A stretch of DNA of 64,000 nucleotides from Gloeobacter kilaueensis JS1 (GTDB lineage Bacteria; Cyanobacteriota; Cyanobacteriia; Gloeobacterales; Gloeobacteraceae), in the NCBI RefSeq assembly GCF_000484535.1, contig NC_022600.1, forward strand, positions 1,364,001 to 1,428,000, written 5' to 3'. Position numbers and translations under genes: made by a program. The notes under the pieces are model-generated. The model did not search any database. It saw nothing but the letters and a program-made list of their open reading frames with translations, and was not told where the DNA came from. Below are positions 34,824 through 43,838 of this stretch, in pieces (the first letter of the stretch is position 1; each line of letters starts with the position of its first letter).

Positions 34824-36563
34824 CTAGTAGCGGGTGCCCGTCGTCCGAAAGTGAACGGCGGTGCGGCCATTGGCGTCGAGAACATCGCCTCCCTCGGCGA
34901 CGCAGTAGACCAGCCAGTGATCGCCGCACTCCATGCGCTCGGCCACCTGGCACTCGATGTAGGCCAGGGCGTCGGTGAGGATGGGTGAGCCGTTGGCTGC
35001 CACGCGGGTGGAGACGCCCACGAAGCGGTCTTCACCGGGGCCGAAGGGCTTGAGAAAGTGTTTCATCAGGCCCAGGTACCGCTCCTCCGCCAGGATATTG
35101 AGCACAAAGTTCTGGCCTGGATACATCAGCGATTCGATGGCGCGGTCCTTGGCGACGGCGACGGTGAGGCCGGGCGGGTTGAAGGTGGCCTGGGAGACCC
35201 AGGAGGCGAGCATGGCGCTGCTGGTGTCCTCCTCGCGGGCGGTGACGACGCAGAGCGAGCCGACGATCCGGCCCACCGCCTGCTCTACCGGGGTAGCGGC
35301 AGCCGGTACCCGTCCCTGGCGCGCCTTGCGGGTTTTTTTAAGGGCCTGGGCAAAATCGATTCCGGCTTCCTCGCACTCCTGGAGGGTGGCGGCGGTGGGC
35401 TTGAACTTGACGCGGATGGGCTCGAAGCCAAAGCTGTATCCGGCGTTGCGCAATTTGTTCTCCAGCAGGTCGATCGCTTCGCCGCTCCAGCCAAAGGAAC
35501 CGAAGACACCCGCCAGTTGCGCTTTGGGAGCGGTGGCGAGCACGATGCCCAGGGCGGTCTGGATCGGGGTGGGAGCGTGGCCGCCCAGGGTGGGAGAGCC
35601 AATCAAAAAGCCGTCGGTGCGGCTCACCACCTCGCGGATCTCCTCCGGGGTGGCGTGCTCGCAGTTGATTGTCTCGACGGCCACTCCGGCTTTGGTGATG
35701 CCGTGGGCGAGCGCCTGGGCGAGGGTGGCCGTGCTGCCGTAGGCCGAGGCAAAGAGCAACGCCACGCTCAGCGTCTGCTCGATCTGCCCCCGGTTCCATT
35801 CGCGGTAGTAGGCAATCAGATCCAGGCCGCCGGAGCGCAGCAGCGGACCGTGGACCGGAGCGATCGCCCTGGCGGGCCACTCCGCCAGCCGATCGAGCAC
35901 CGCCTCGACCTGGCGGACCTGATTGGCCATCAAGCAGTCGTAGTAGTAGCGGCTGTCTTCGCTGTAGCGGCTGCCGCTGTCGTCGAAGACCGGGGTATCG
36001 GCGACGTGGGCACCGAAGAACTTGTCGGTAAAAAGCATGGCTGTGCGCTCGTCGAACACGCACAGTCCTTCCGGCCAGCGCGGGGTCGGGGTGGGGATGA
36101 ACTGCAGCAGGCGGCCTCCGCCCAGATCCAGCGCTTCCTGGCCGCGCACCACCTGGATCTGCACCGTGAGGCCGGGCGCTTCGCTCTCGATGAGCGAGCG
36201 CAGCGCAATCGCCCCCGGATTGGAGCAGACCACCGCCACGTTCGGAATGCGCTCGACAAGGGCGACCAGGGTCTTGAAGCGGTTCGGGTTGATGTGGCCG
36301 AGCACGATATAGTCGATGTCGCCCAGCGGGATCAACCGCTCCAGTTCGGCGAGAAACAGCGCCGTGAACGTCTCACCCGGCGGGGTGAGCAGGACCGTCT
36401 TCTCGCCGCGCAGCAAAAAGGCGTTGGAGGTAGTGCCGTGCTGACGGGCGTACTCGACCTCGAACTTGAGGCGCACAAAGCTGCGGGAGCGCAAAAACCA
36501 GGTCTCAGGGGCAATCGCGATCGTCTGGATGTCGCGCACGGGAGCGGCGGGCGTGGTCGTCAT
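34824..36563 (-). CDS. flv1: Flavodiiron protein Flv1-type (degenerate diiron site)
   Basis: A 579-residue cyanobacterial flavodiiron protein with beta-lactamase-like, flavodoxin-like and C-terminal flavin reductase domains (the last from about residue 410: PVEQAVGRIVGSLCVVTARE, SAMLASWVSQATFNPPG). The normal iron-binding motif HxExDH is replaced by HINPNR (residues 90-95), and the next histidine position reads PRWPEG instead of LHWPD. Such loss is typical of Flv1/Flv2, which work as heterodimers with Flv3/Flv4 in light-driven reduction of oxygen to water. It starts 15 bases after flv3, forming one operon. Confidence 0.9.
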   Translation of the reverse strand: MTTTPAAPVRDIQTIAIAPETWFLRSRSFVRLKFEVEYARQHGTTSNAFLLRGEKTVLLTPPGETFTALFLAELERLIPLGDIDYIVLGHINPNRFKTLVALVERIPNVAVVCSNPGAIALRSLIESEAPGLTVQIQVVRGQEALDLGGGRLLQFIPTPTPRWPEGLCVFDERTAMLFTDKFFGAHVADTPVFDDSGSRYSEDSRYYYDCLMANQVRQVEAVLDRLAEWPARAIAPVHGPLLRSGGLDLIAYYREWNRGQIEQTLSVALLFASAYGSTATLAQALAHGITKAGVAVETINCEHATPEEIREVVSRTDGFLIGSPTLGGHAPTPIQTALGIVLATAPKAQLAGVFGSFGWSGEAIDLLENKLRNAGYSFGFEPIRVKFKPTAATLQECEEAGIDFAQALKKTRKARQGRVPAAATPVEQAVGRIVGSLCVVTAREEDTSSAMLASWVSQATFNPPGLTVAVAKDRAIESLMYPGQNFVLNILAEERYLGLMKHFLKPFGPGEDRFVGVSTRVAANGSPILTDALAYIECQVAERMECGDHWLVYCVAEGGDVLDANGRTAVHFRTTGTRY

Positions 36564-36578
36564 CGCTGGGCACTCCGT

Positions 36579-38336
36579 CTAGTAGTGGTTGCCGACTTTG
36601 CGGTGGTGGACGGCGGTCACACCCTCAAGGTTCGAGACGCGGCCATTTTCGACGACGCTGTAGACCAGCCAGTGATCGGCAGTTTCCATGCGGCTTGCCA
36701 CCCGGCACTCGATGTAGGCCAGGGCGTCCGCCAGAATCGGCGAGCCGTTGGCCGCCACGAGGGTCTCGACGCCCACGAAGCGGTCCTCGCCGGGAGCAAA
36801 GCGCTTGAGAAAGTGACGGAACAGGGGCGCGTAGTGGCCTTCTTCGAGGACGTTGAGCACAAAAGTATCGCCCACCTGCATCAGCGCCTCGATAGCCCGG
36901 TCCTTGGCAACGGCGATCGTCACCCCAAGGGGGGCAAAGCTCGTCTGGGAAACCCAGGAGGCGAGCATCGCACTTTTAAGGTCGCCCTTGCGGGCGGTAA
37001 TGACGTAGAGCCCGCCGGAAAGGCGGCCCATCGCCTTGTCGAGGTTGACGCTCACCGCCTTCATCTGCTGCACGGTCCGGTCGCGGGTGAGCCACTGGGC
37101 CATGTCGGTGCCGGATTCCTCGCAGAGCTTGTAGTGGGCGGGGGTGGGCAGGGTGGGCGCATCCTCCGCCTCGCGCACGCCTTCCCGTCCGGGCAGGCGG
37201 ATGGGCGGAAAGGCTCTCACCAGGCCCAGGTCGCTGAAGCGGTTCGCCAGCGGAAAGACCGGCTCGTCCGAATCACCGCAGGCTTCGTAGACGCCGAAGG
37301 TCTGCTTTTCTTTGACGTTGGCCAGAATCACCCCCAGAGCGGCCTGACTCGCCTCAGCTGCCGGACCGGCGGTAGGGGGAGTGGCGATCACCACCCCAGC
37401 GCTCTGCTGGACGATCTCCTGCAGTTCGGCGAGCGGAGTGGCGCGCAGATCCACCAGTTCGGCGGCGACGTGGGACTTGGTGATCCCCTGGGCGATCGCC
37501 TGGGAGAGCCGATCGCTGTAGCCGTAATCCGAGACGTAGAAGACCGCGACGCTCGTTGTCGCCTCGCGCTGCTGCAGGCTCCAGCGCCGATAGCGCTCCA
37601 CCAGTTCGTTCAGGTGAAACTTGAGAAGCGGGCCGTGGCCGTTGGCGACAATCTGAATGTCCCCCAGAGGCTCCATGCGCTTGAGCGCCCCCAGCACCGA
37701 ACGGGCGTTCGGGGCCATCAGGCACTCGTAATAAAAGCGATAGTCCGCCTCGATGGCCGCAAGATCTTCGTCGAAGAGCGACTCGCCGCAGTAGTGCATC
37801 CCGAAGGCGTCGCAGGTGTAGAGCACGCCTGTGCCCCGGTCGAAGGTGAACATCGTATCGGGCCAGTGCAGGTTCGGTGCCGAGATAAATTCCAGTACGT
37901 GGCCACCGCCCAGATCGAGGGTGTCGCCGCTTTTGACTGCCCGCTGCGGGAAGCGGCGATGGACCATGCTGGAGAGAAACTGCAGCGCCATGCGCGAGGC
38001 GATTACTGTCGCCTGGGGAGCGAGGGCGAGCACATCGGCGACCAGGCCGCTGTGGTCCGGCTCGGTGTGGCTGATGACGAGGTAATCGATCGACTTTGGA
38101 TCGACGCTGCCCTTGAGTAGATCCAGGTAAAGCTTGCGGAATTTTTCGTGGCTGGTGTCGATGAGCGCTGTCTTCTCGCCCTTGATCAAAAACGAGTTGT
38201 AGGTCGTGCCGTTCTGCAGCCCAAATTCGATGTCGAAGCGGTCGCGGTCCCAGTCGAGCGAGCGCAGCGCCACCGTGTCTTCCGCAATCGGCTGCGATTG
38301 CACCGTCAGCCGCTTTTGCTGCACCAGACTTTGCAT
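36579..38336 (-). CDS. flv3: Flavodiiron protein Flv3-type (canonical diiron ligands)
   Basis: A 585-residue partner of Flv1. The beta-lactamase-like domain keeps the iron ligands H90-x-E92-x-D94-H95 (HTEPDHSG), APNLHWPDTM, TCDAFGMHYCG and ANGHGPLLKF. The flavodoxin-like domain includes VAVFYVSDYGYSDRLSQAIA. The C-terminal flavin reductase domain (about residues 430-585) has GRLSGGLYVITARKGDLKSA. The Flv1/Flv3 heterodimer takes electrons from the photosystem I acceptor side and reduces oxygen to water without making reactive oxygen species. It is the first gene of a two-gene operon. Confidence 0.92.
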   Translation of the reverse strand: MQSLVQQKRLTVQSQPIAEDTVALRSLDWDRDRFDIEFGLQNGTTYNSFLIKGEKTALIDTSHEKFRKLYLDLLKGSVDPKSIDYLVISHTEPDHSGLVADVLALAPQATVIASRMALQFLSSMVHRRFPQRAVKSGDTLDLGGGHVLEFISAPNLHWPDTMFTFDRGTGVLYTCDAFGMHYCGESLFDEDLAAIEADYRFYYECLMAPNARSVLGALKRMEPLGDIQIVANGHGPLLKFHLNELVERYRRWSLQQREATTSVAVFYVSDYGYSDRLSQAIAQGITKSHVAAELVDLRATPLAELQEIVQQSAGVVIATPPTAGPAAEASQAALGVILANVKEKQTFGVYEACGDSDEPVFPLANRFSDLGLVRAFPPIRLPGREGVREAEDAPTLPTPAHYKLCEESGTDMAQWLTRDRTVQQMKAVSVNLDKAMGRLSGGLYVITARKGDLKSAMLASWVSQTSFAPLGVTIAVAKDRAIEALMQVGDTFVLNVLEEGHYAPLFRHFLKRFAPGEDRFVGVETLVAANGSPILADALAYIECRVASRMETADHWLVYSVVENGRVSNLEGVTAVHHRKVGNHY

Positions 38337-38422
38337 AAGTTGCCTCCCAACCGTTCGTCCCAGTACTTACAGCCTAAGCCAGGTAAAAATACGCATTTAT
38401 CGATTTTCGATCATCGCCCTTA

Positions 38423-39295
38423 TCAATCTGCCTCTGCCTGGCCGGTCAGAGCGCGGGCGTGGTGGCGCAGGTGGCTCTCGATAAAGCTGGCAATAAAAAA
38501 GTAGCCGTGGTCGTAACCTTCCTGGCGGCGCAGGACGAGCGGCTGGCCACAGGCGGCACAGGCGTCCTCGAAAAGATCGACCTGCAACTGCTCTGCCAGG
38601 TACGGGTCGGCCAGCCCCTGATCGACCAGAATCGGCAGATCGATCGGGCCTTTGCTCACCAGTTCGGTGGCGTCGTACGCCTTCCAGTGCTCAGGGTCGT
38701 CTCCCAGGTAGCGCGCGAGCGCCTTCTGGCCCCAGGGCGTGCGCGAAGGAGCGCAGATCGGGGCAAAGACCGAGAGCGAGCGGTAGCGGCCCGGATTTTT
38801 AAGGGCGCAGACGAGCGCACCGTGGCCGCCCATCGAGTGGCCGCAGATCCCGGCTCTGGCGCTGTCGGCAGGAAAGTTCTGAGCGACGACCAGGGGCAGC
38901 TCGCCCACCACGTAGCTGTACATCCGGTAGTGGCGGCTCCAGGGCTCGGCGGTGGCATCGACATAAAAGCCGGCACCGCTGCCAAAGTCGTACTCGTCGT
39001 CCTCGCCGGGGATGCCTGTCTTTCGCGGGCTGGTGTCGGGGCTGACCAGCAGCAGGCCCAACTGGGCAGCGACGCGCTGTGCGCCGGATTTGACCATAAA
39101 GTTTTCTTCGGTGCAGGTGAGGCCCTGCAAAAAGTACAGGACCGGCAGCGGTCCCGCTTCTATCTGGGGCGGGCGGTAGACTGCAAAGCGCATCGGGGCG
39201 TTGCAGCTTTCAGAAAAATGCCGGTAAAAACCGACGGTTCCACCGAAGGAGCGGTGTTCGGAGAGAACTTCCAGCACGACAAAATCTCGGCACAC
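38423..39295 (-). CDS. fghA: S-formylglutathione hydrolase
   Basis: A 290-residue esterase-D family serine hydrolase that splits S-formylglutathione into formate and glutathione in formaldehyde detoxification. Typical segments: LPVLYFLQGLTCTEENFMVK, SPDTSPRKTGIPGEDDEYDF, the nucleophile GICGHSMGGHGA, DQGLADPYL (acid) and EGYDHGYFFIASFIESHL (catalytic His). No adhC-type formaldehyde dehydrogenase is adjacent. It is divergent from the antiporter gene with a short gap. Confidence 0.95.
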   Translation of the reverse strand: MCRDFVVLEVLSEHRSFGGTVGFYRHFSESCNAPMRFAVYRPPQIEAGPLPVLYFLQGLTCTEENFMVKSGAQRVAAQLGLLLVSPDTSPRKTGIPGEDDEYDFGSGAGFYVDATAEPWSRHYRMYSYVVGELPLVVAQNFPADSARAGICGHSMGGHGALVCALKNPGRYRSLSVFAPICAPSRTPWGQKALARYLGDDPEHWKAYDATELVSKGPIDLPILVDQGLADPYLAEQLQVDLFEDACAACGQPLVLRRQEGYDHGYFFIASFIESHLRHHARALTGQAEAD

Positions 39296-39341
39296 CTAAC
39301 ACAATGAAAGCATGGTGTCCCGGTTCTGCCTTGGGGGAGCG

Positions 39342-41615
39342 ATGGCGGAGCAACTGAAATTGATCGTCGATATGGTCAGCGTGCTCGGTGCAGCGGCGGC
39401 AGGTGGCTTTGTCACAAGCCGCCTCAGGCAGCCGGTTCTGCTCGGGTATCTGCTGGGCGGGGTGCTGGTCGGTCCTGCTGTTCTGGGCCTGGTCGGGGGC
39501 GGGAGTGAAATCAAAGTCCTCGCCGAGGTGGGTGTCGCCCTGCTCCTTTTTGCCCTCGGCGTCGAATTTTCGATCAAGGACCTGCTCAAGGTGCGGCAGA
39601 TTGCCCTGGGGGGCGGCAGCCTGCAGATTGTGCTCACGATCGCCCTGGGGGGCGGCCTCGCCTATCTCACCGGCTGGGTCGATACGCTGCCTAAGGCAAT
39701 CTTTTTAGGGGCGGTGCTGTCGCTCTCTTCCACCGCCGTCGTCCTCAAAAGTCTCATCGAGCGCAACGAGTTGCAGACCGCCCACGCCCAGGCGATGCTG
39801 GGGATCTTGATCGTTCAGGATCTGGGGCTGGGGCTGATGCTGGCGGTTCTACCGGCGCTCACCCAGCCGCCGGAGGCGATCGGCGGGGCGATCGGCCTGG
39901 CCCTTGTCAAAACAGCTCTGTTCGTCGCCGCTGCGATCGGGGCCGGTATCTGGCTCATCCCGCCCCTGATGCGCCAGGTGGCGCGCACGGGATCGCAGGA
40001 ACTTTTTGTGCTCACCGTCTTTGCCCTCTGCCTCGGGGTAGCGCTTCTGACAGCGGCAATCGGCCTGGGTATCGAGATGGGCGCTTTTGTGGCGGGGCTC
40101 ATGATCTCAGAAGTCGAGTACGCCGATCAGGCCCTCGACAAGGTGCTGCCGATGCGCGACATCTTTGCTACCCTCTTTTTTGCTTCGATCGGCACGCTCA
40201 TCGACCCGGCTTTTTTGCTCGCGAACGCGCCGGTGCTGGTGGGCCTGGTGGCGGTGGCGATGGTGGGCAAAGCCTTGATCGTCACTCCGATTGCGGCGCT
40301 ATTTGGGTATCCGTTCAAGACCGCCTTGATCGTGGGACTCGGGCTCAATCAGATCGGTGAATTTTCTTTTGTGCTCGCTGGAGTGGCCCAGGGGCTGGGG
40401 TTATTTTCGGAGCGGCTCTACGCCCTCACCGTCGGCACCGCCGCGATCACGCTGGTGCTCACGCCGTTCGTCCTCAAAGCCTCGCCGTCGCTGTTTCAAC
40501 TATTAGAACGGTTGCCGGTCCTCGGCCCGCAGTTGGCGGCCAGCCAGGCACCGCGCGCGGTGAGCGTCGAAGAGGGCATCGAGGACCACATCGTCGTCGC
40601 CGGTTATGGCCGGGTGGGCCAGACCCTGGTGCGGCTGTTGCGCTCCCAGGGCTACAGGGTGCTCGTCATCGACAACGACGAAGGAGCCGTCCAGATCCTC
40701 CGCGATCAGTCTCTGCCCTACCTTTTTGGGGATTCGGCAAGCGAGCTGGTGCTCGAAAAAGCCCACCTGGAGCGGGCACGGGCTCTCGCCATCGCCCTGC
40801 CGGATCCGATCGCCACCCGCCTCACCCTCAAGCGCGCCCTCGGCTTCGCCCCCGATCTCGATATCACCGTGCGCGCCCACGCCAACGACGAGATCGACAC
40901 GCTCTACCAACTGGGAGCCAAAGAAGTCGTCCAGCCCGAATTCGAGGCGTCCCTCGAGATGGGAGCCCACTTGCTCGCCGATCTGGGCTCCGGTCCACGG
41001 GCCGCCCGCGAGGCGATCGAGCAGTGCCGGATCGATCATTACCGGATGCTGTTGCCGGATCGACCAGACTACCTGCAGGCCAGCGATCTGCGGGCTGTCT
41101 CCGACGAGCTGGAAGGCGACTGGTTCACCCTCGAACCGACTTCGCCGCTGGTGGGCCTCTCGCTTGCCCAGGCGGATATTCGTCGCCTGACGGGCGTGTC
41201 GATCATGGCGATTCAGCGCGGCAGCCAGACCATCCGCTTTCCTGGCCCCCAGACCCTTCTCACTGCCGGGGACCGCCTGCTGGCGGTGGGCGACGAGGAG
41301 GAGGACGCTGCCTTCGAGCAGCTATTGACCGGCTCCGCGCCTGCCCTCTCCGGGGTGCCGGGGCGCTGGTTCACCGTGCCCCCCGGTTGCTGGCTGGGCG
41401 GCCAGACCCTCGCTGCCGCCGATCTGCGCCGCCGCCACAGTGTGCTCGTCCAGGCGGTCCAGCACGGCAGCCGCCTCATCCGCTTTCCCAACGGCGACAC
41501 TCGTATCTATGCCGATGACCGCCTGCTGCTGTGCGGTTCCGATGCCGCCTTGATCCGGTTTGCCGATACCATTTGTAACAGCACTCAGCAGCCAGCCCTG
41601 GAGCCGCCCGACTGA
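39342..41615 (+). CDS. CPA2-family cation/proton antiporter with RCK-N and two RCK-C domains
   Basis: About 757 residues from ATG 39342, preceded by GGGGGAG; ATG 39312 is an alternative. The membrane part (residues 1-400) has 12-13 helices with the KefB/NapA-type motifs GYLLGGVLVGPAVLGL, LFALGVEFSIKDLL, LSSTAVVLKSLIE and FASIGTLIDPAF. Then comes a TrkA/RCK-N Rossmann domain (IVVAGYGRVGQTLVRLLRSQ), followed by two RCK-C domains in tandem (about 600-670 and 680-755). Most KefB-like proteins have one or none. The transported ion (K+ or Na+) cannot be told. Confidence 0.88.
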   Translation: MAEQLKLIVDMVSVLGAAAAGGFVTSRLRQPVLLGYLLGGVLVGPAVLGLVGGGSEIKVLAEVGVALLLFALGVEFSIKDLLKVRQIALGGGSLQIVLTIALGGGLAYLTGWVDTLPKAIFLGAVLSLSSTAVVLKSLIERNELQTAHAQAMLGILIVQDLGLGLMLAVLPALTQPPEAIGGAIGLALVKTALFVAAAIGAGIWLIPPLMRQVARTGSQELFVLTVFALCLGVALLTAAIGLGIEMGAFVAGLMISEVEYADQALDKVLPMRDIFATLFFASIGTLIDPAFLLANAPVLVGLVAVAMVGKALIVTPIAALFGYPFKTALIVGLGLNQIGEFSFVLAGVAQGLGLFSERLYALTVGTAAITLVLTPFVLKASPSLFQLLERLPVLGPQLAASQAPRAVSVEEGIEDHIVVAGYGRVGQTLVRLLRSQGYRVLVIDNDEGAVQILRDQSLPYLFGDSASELVLEKAHLERARALAIALPDPIATRLTLKRALGFAPDLDITVRAHANDEIDTLYQLGAKEVVQPEFEASLEMGAHLLADLGSGPRAAREAIEQCRIDHYRMLLPDRPDYLQASDLRAVSDELEGDWFTLEPTSPLVGLSLAQADIRRLTGVSIMAIQRGSQTIRFPGPQTLLTAGDRLLAVGDEEEDAAFEQLLTGSAPALSGVPGRWFTVPPGCWLGGQTLAAADLRRRHSVLVQAVQHGSRLIRFPNGDTRIYADDRLLLCGSDAALIRFADTICNSTQQPALEPPD

Positions 41616-41812
41616 GGACAGCTCCGGTGAGTGTGAAGTGTTACTCAGCGAGGAATGGACTGCCAACTGCCAGCTTTCTCGTGCCCATCTTGATATCTTT
41701 AGAAGAGAATTTCTAGGTTTGACCGACCCCTGAGCAGATTTTTTTACAAGCTGAACTGTAAATCAAGCTGTTGTTTAGTCCACTGCAAAAGCGTATTTAT
41801 TTCATAGTGCCG

Positions 41813-42286
41813 ATGTTTCAGAAATTGTTACCCGCCGGTCGCTTTCTCATCCTCATCGCCGTCGCCGGCACGATGGCTGCAACGATAGCCTTGCTTGTCT
41901 ACGGCATTGTCCAGGCAGCCCAGTTGATCGTCGGCGCTTTCGGTGCCGGTATGGTCTCAGCCAAAGGTCTCAAGGGGCTGGCTCTCGGCTTTATCGAGGT
42001 CGTAGACCTCTTCTTGCTGGGCACCGTTTTTTATATCGTTGCCCTTGGTCTGTACGAATTATTTATCGGCGAAATCGCTGTACCCAGGTGGCTGGTAATC
42101 ACCAGCCTGGACGATCTGAAAAGCAAGCTTGTGAGCGTCGTCATCGTTATCCTGGCCATTCTCTTTTTGGGCCAGGTGGTCAGTTGGGATGGTGAACGCA
42201 ACTTACTGCCCTACGGAGGATCAATCGCCCTGGTTATCGCTGCGCTGACCTATTTTCTAAGCCAGAAAGCCAACAAGTCACCTTAG
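41813..42286 (+). CDS. YqhA (UPF0114) family membrane protein
   Basis: About 157 residues from ATG 41813; the frame is open from 41771. Three to four membrane helices are evident (FLILIAVAGTMAATIALLVY, GLALGFIEVVDLFLLGTVFY, LVSVVIVILAILFLGQVV), with the family stretch EVVDLFLLGTVFYIVALGLY and the link ITSLDDLKSKLVSVV. The biological role of the family is unknown. It follows the antiporter gene after 197 bases and is probably transcribed on its own. Confidence 0.85.
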   Translation: MFQKLLPAGRFLILIAVAGTMAATIALLVYGIVQAAQLIVGAFGAGMVSAKGLKGLALGFIEVVDLFLLGTVFYIVALGLYELFIGEIAVPRWLVITSLDDLKSKLVSVVIVILAILFLGQVVSWDGERNLLPYGGSIALVIAALTYFLSQKANKSP

Positions 42287-42355
42287 CACTTGCAGCCTCT
42301 GTTACAATAATAGAGATAAAATCGCTCGTCAAATACAGCTCGATTTCAAATGTTA

Positions 42356-43189
42356 CTACTCTGGAACAATCGGTTGCTGTGGATCAGCCCCAAGACTAAT
42401 ATAATCTAATCGCCACGGCTTTATTAGCACGAATTGACGATAGGACAGTGCTTCCTCTGACACAACCTCAAGATAGCGAAGCTCAATATCTTTCCACTGA
42501 CCTGACTTTGGATCGCGTAACTTTTCAAAAGCGCTCTGAATAGCTGCTCTAGCTGTACCTGCAGCCTTCTCAGATTCCTCAGAATCGGGCTCGATCGAGT
42601 ACAGCAGGGTGATACCCAGTTCGTACACATCGTCTGGTTCCACTTTTACTTCTTCCCTGCCTTCATCCACATCAAACAAGACGGCAATGATTTTAGTACC
42701 GTGAGGTTTTACAGCTTTAGCGATGCGCTCGTCGAGTTTGGCTGCACGTAGACGCCGCTCGAACTCATCTGGAAACGCCGAACGGCGGTACCTGGCCGCA
42801 AGCCAGCGCTGAAAGACTGACCTGTTCGAGTCGGATAATTGATAGTTAGTTTCCGGCTGCAGATCAGCGAATCTGTTCTTTTCAAGGCTGTGTTTATCAA
42901 GAGACGAAAATTCAGCAAAAAGAGGCGGGTTGCCATCAAACTGAATATGTAGAGTACGAGCATTCTTTGCATAGGTGTAGTTCCCATCCAGCTTTGCAAT
43001 GCGGCGGCCCATCACAACCTCAACGTATGGCTCAACGCTCGGATGTTGGGCGAGGTCGCAGTCGTGAGTTGCAACCACAACAACCATCTCTTCTGAGTCT
43101 TTTGAATGCGAGAGCCCCAGACTTTGCCAAGCCCCATCCGCCAATAGCTGCCCCTGACGCCATGGCGTTTCCCTGGTCCATTCGGCCAT
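42356..43189 (-). CDS. Hypothetical protein with THDCDL motif, third gene of a low-GC module
   Basis: A 277-residue soluble protein. Near the start is VVVVATHDCDLAQHP (residues 37-51), a conserved-looking His/Asp/Cys cluster that could bind a metal or be catalytic. Later parts are charged and mixed alpha/beta (IIAVLFDVDEGREEVKVEPD, FVLIKPWRLDYISLG). I do not recognise a named domain. It follows the helix-turn-helix gene by 9 bases and ends the three-gene unit. GC content is visibly lower than in flanking genes, a sign of transfer. Confidence 0.7.
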   Translation of the reverse strand: MAEWTRETPWRQGQLLADGAWQSLGLSHSKDSEEMVVVVATHDCDLAQHPSVEPYVEVVMGRRIAKLDGNYTYAKNARTLHIQFDGNPPLFAEFSSLDKHSLEKNRFADLQPETNYQLSDSNRSVFQRWLAARYRRSAFPDEFERRLRAAKLDERIAKAVKPHGTKIIAVLFDVDEGREEVKVEPDDVYELGITLLYSIEPDSEESEKAAGTARAAIQSAFEKLRDPKSGQWKDIELRYLEVVSEEALSYRQFVLIKPWRLDYISLGADPQQPIVPE

Positions 43190-43198
43190 GGCGACAAG

Positions 43199-43819
43199 CT
43201 ACTCGATATCGTTTTCAGCCGGGAAGTCAGCTTCAGGTGGAGGAGAGATAACCTTTCGGCCAGCGAAGCGTTCCGCCAGGCGTTGCCGCTGTTCAACTTC
43301 GCGACTGACGAGTTGAACAAGCCTTCTGGCAGCTTCCTGGGCGGAACCGCCAATCTGGGCGGTTTCAAGCAGGCTCTTGCCATTCAGCACCGGGCGTTTT
43401 AGAAGAGCGCCAGTGATTGGAATCCCAGCACGAGAAATTATATCCGTAGCCTGCACCAGATCCTCTAATTTTGAGATATGCTCGCGCCTGGGCTGCTCTC
43501 CATTGAGCCAGTTGTAAATAGTCTGACGAGAGACACCAAAGATAGCAGCAAGGTTAGACATCCCAGGAGAGAGCAGATCCCGAACCCGCCGTAATTTTTC
43601 GATAGGTGGGCTGCCCTCCGTGATAATACTCGTCATGAAATCCGCTATATCGGCACTACTGGCCCAGTGCTTCTGAACCCAACGGTAGCTTGCAGAGAGG
43701 GCTGCACCATGTGAATTGCCTGCAACTCTTGCTGTCACCAGGTCACTCAACAGAGAAGTACCCGTCGATGCTCGCCTTCTGCTAATCCAGTTCTCACGGC
43801 CACTTGGTATTGTCTGCAT
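43199..43819 (-). CDS. Helix-turn-helix (XRE-like) regulator, middle gene of the low-GC module
   Basis: A 206-residue protein. Residues about 85-125 form a helix-turn-helix: MSNLAAIFGVSRQTIYNWLN followed by GEQPRREHISKLEDL. A basic, mostly helical C-terminal region follows (SAQEAARRLVQLVSREVEQR, QRLAERFAGRK). It lies 19 bases downstream of the TIGR04255-like gene and 9 bases upstream of the THDCDL gene, so it is certainly part of the same transcript. It probably regulates the module, or uses DNA binding as part of its mechanism. Confidence 0.8.
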   Translation of the reverse strand: MQTIPSGRENWISRRRASTGTSLLSDLVTARVAGNSHGAALSASYRWVQKHWASSADIADFMTSIITEGSPPIEKLRRVRDLLSPGMSNLAAIFGVSRQTIYNWLNGEQPRREHISKLEDLVQATDIISRAGIPITGALLKRPVLNGKSLLETAQIGGSAQEAARRLVQLVSREVEQRQRLAERFAGRKVISPPPEADFPAENDIE

Positions 43820-43838
43820 GTACCTACCTAGATTTTAT

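Noticed and set aside
35058-38120. Very long plus-strand open frame (1020 codons) opposite flv1 and flv3
   Set aside because: It lies antisense to two well-supported flavodiiron genes, and its product has a biased composition (runs of Gly, Ala, Arg, Asp, His) typical of shadow frames in GC-rich DNA. No domain is recognisable.
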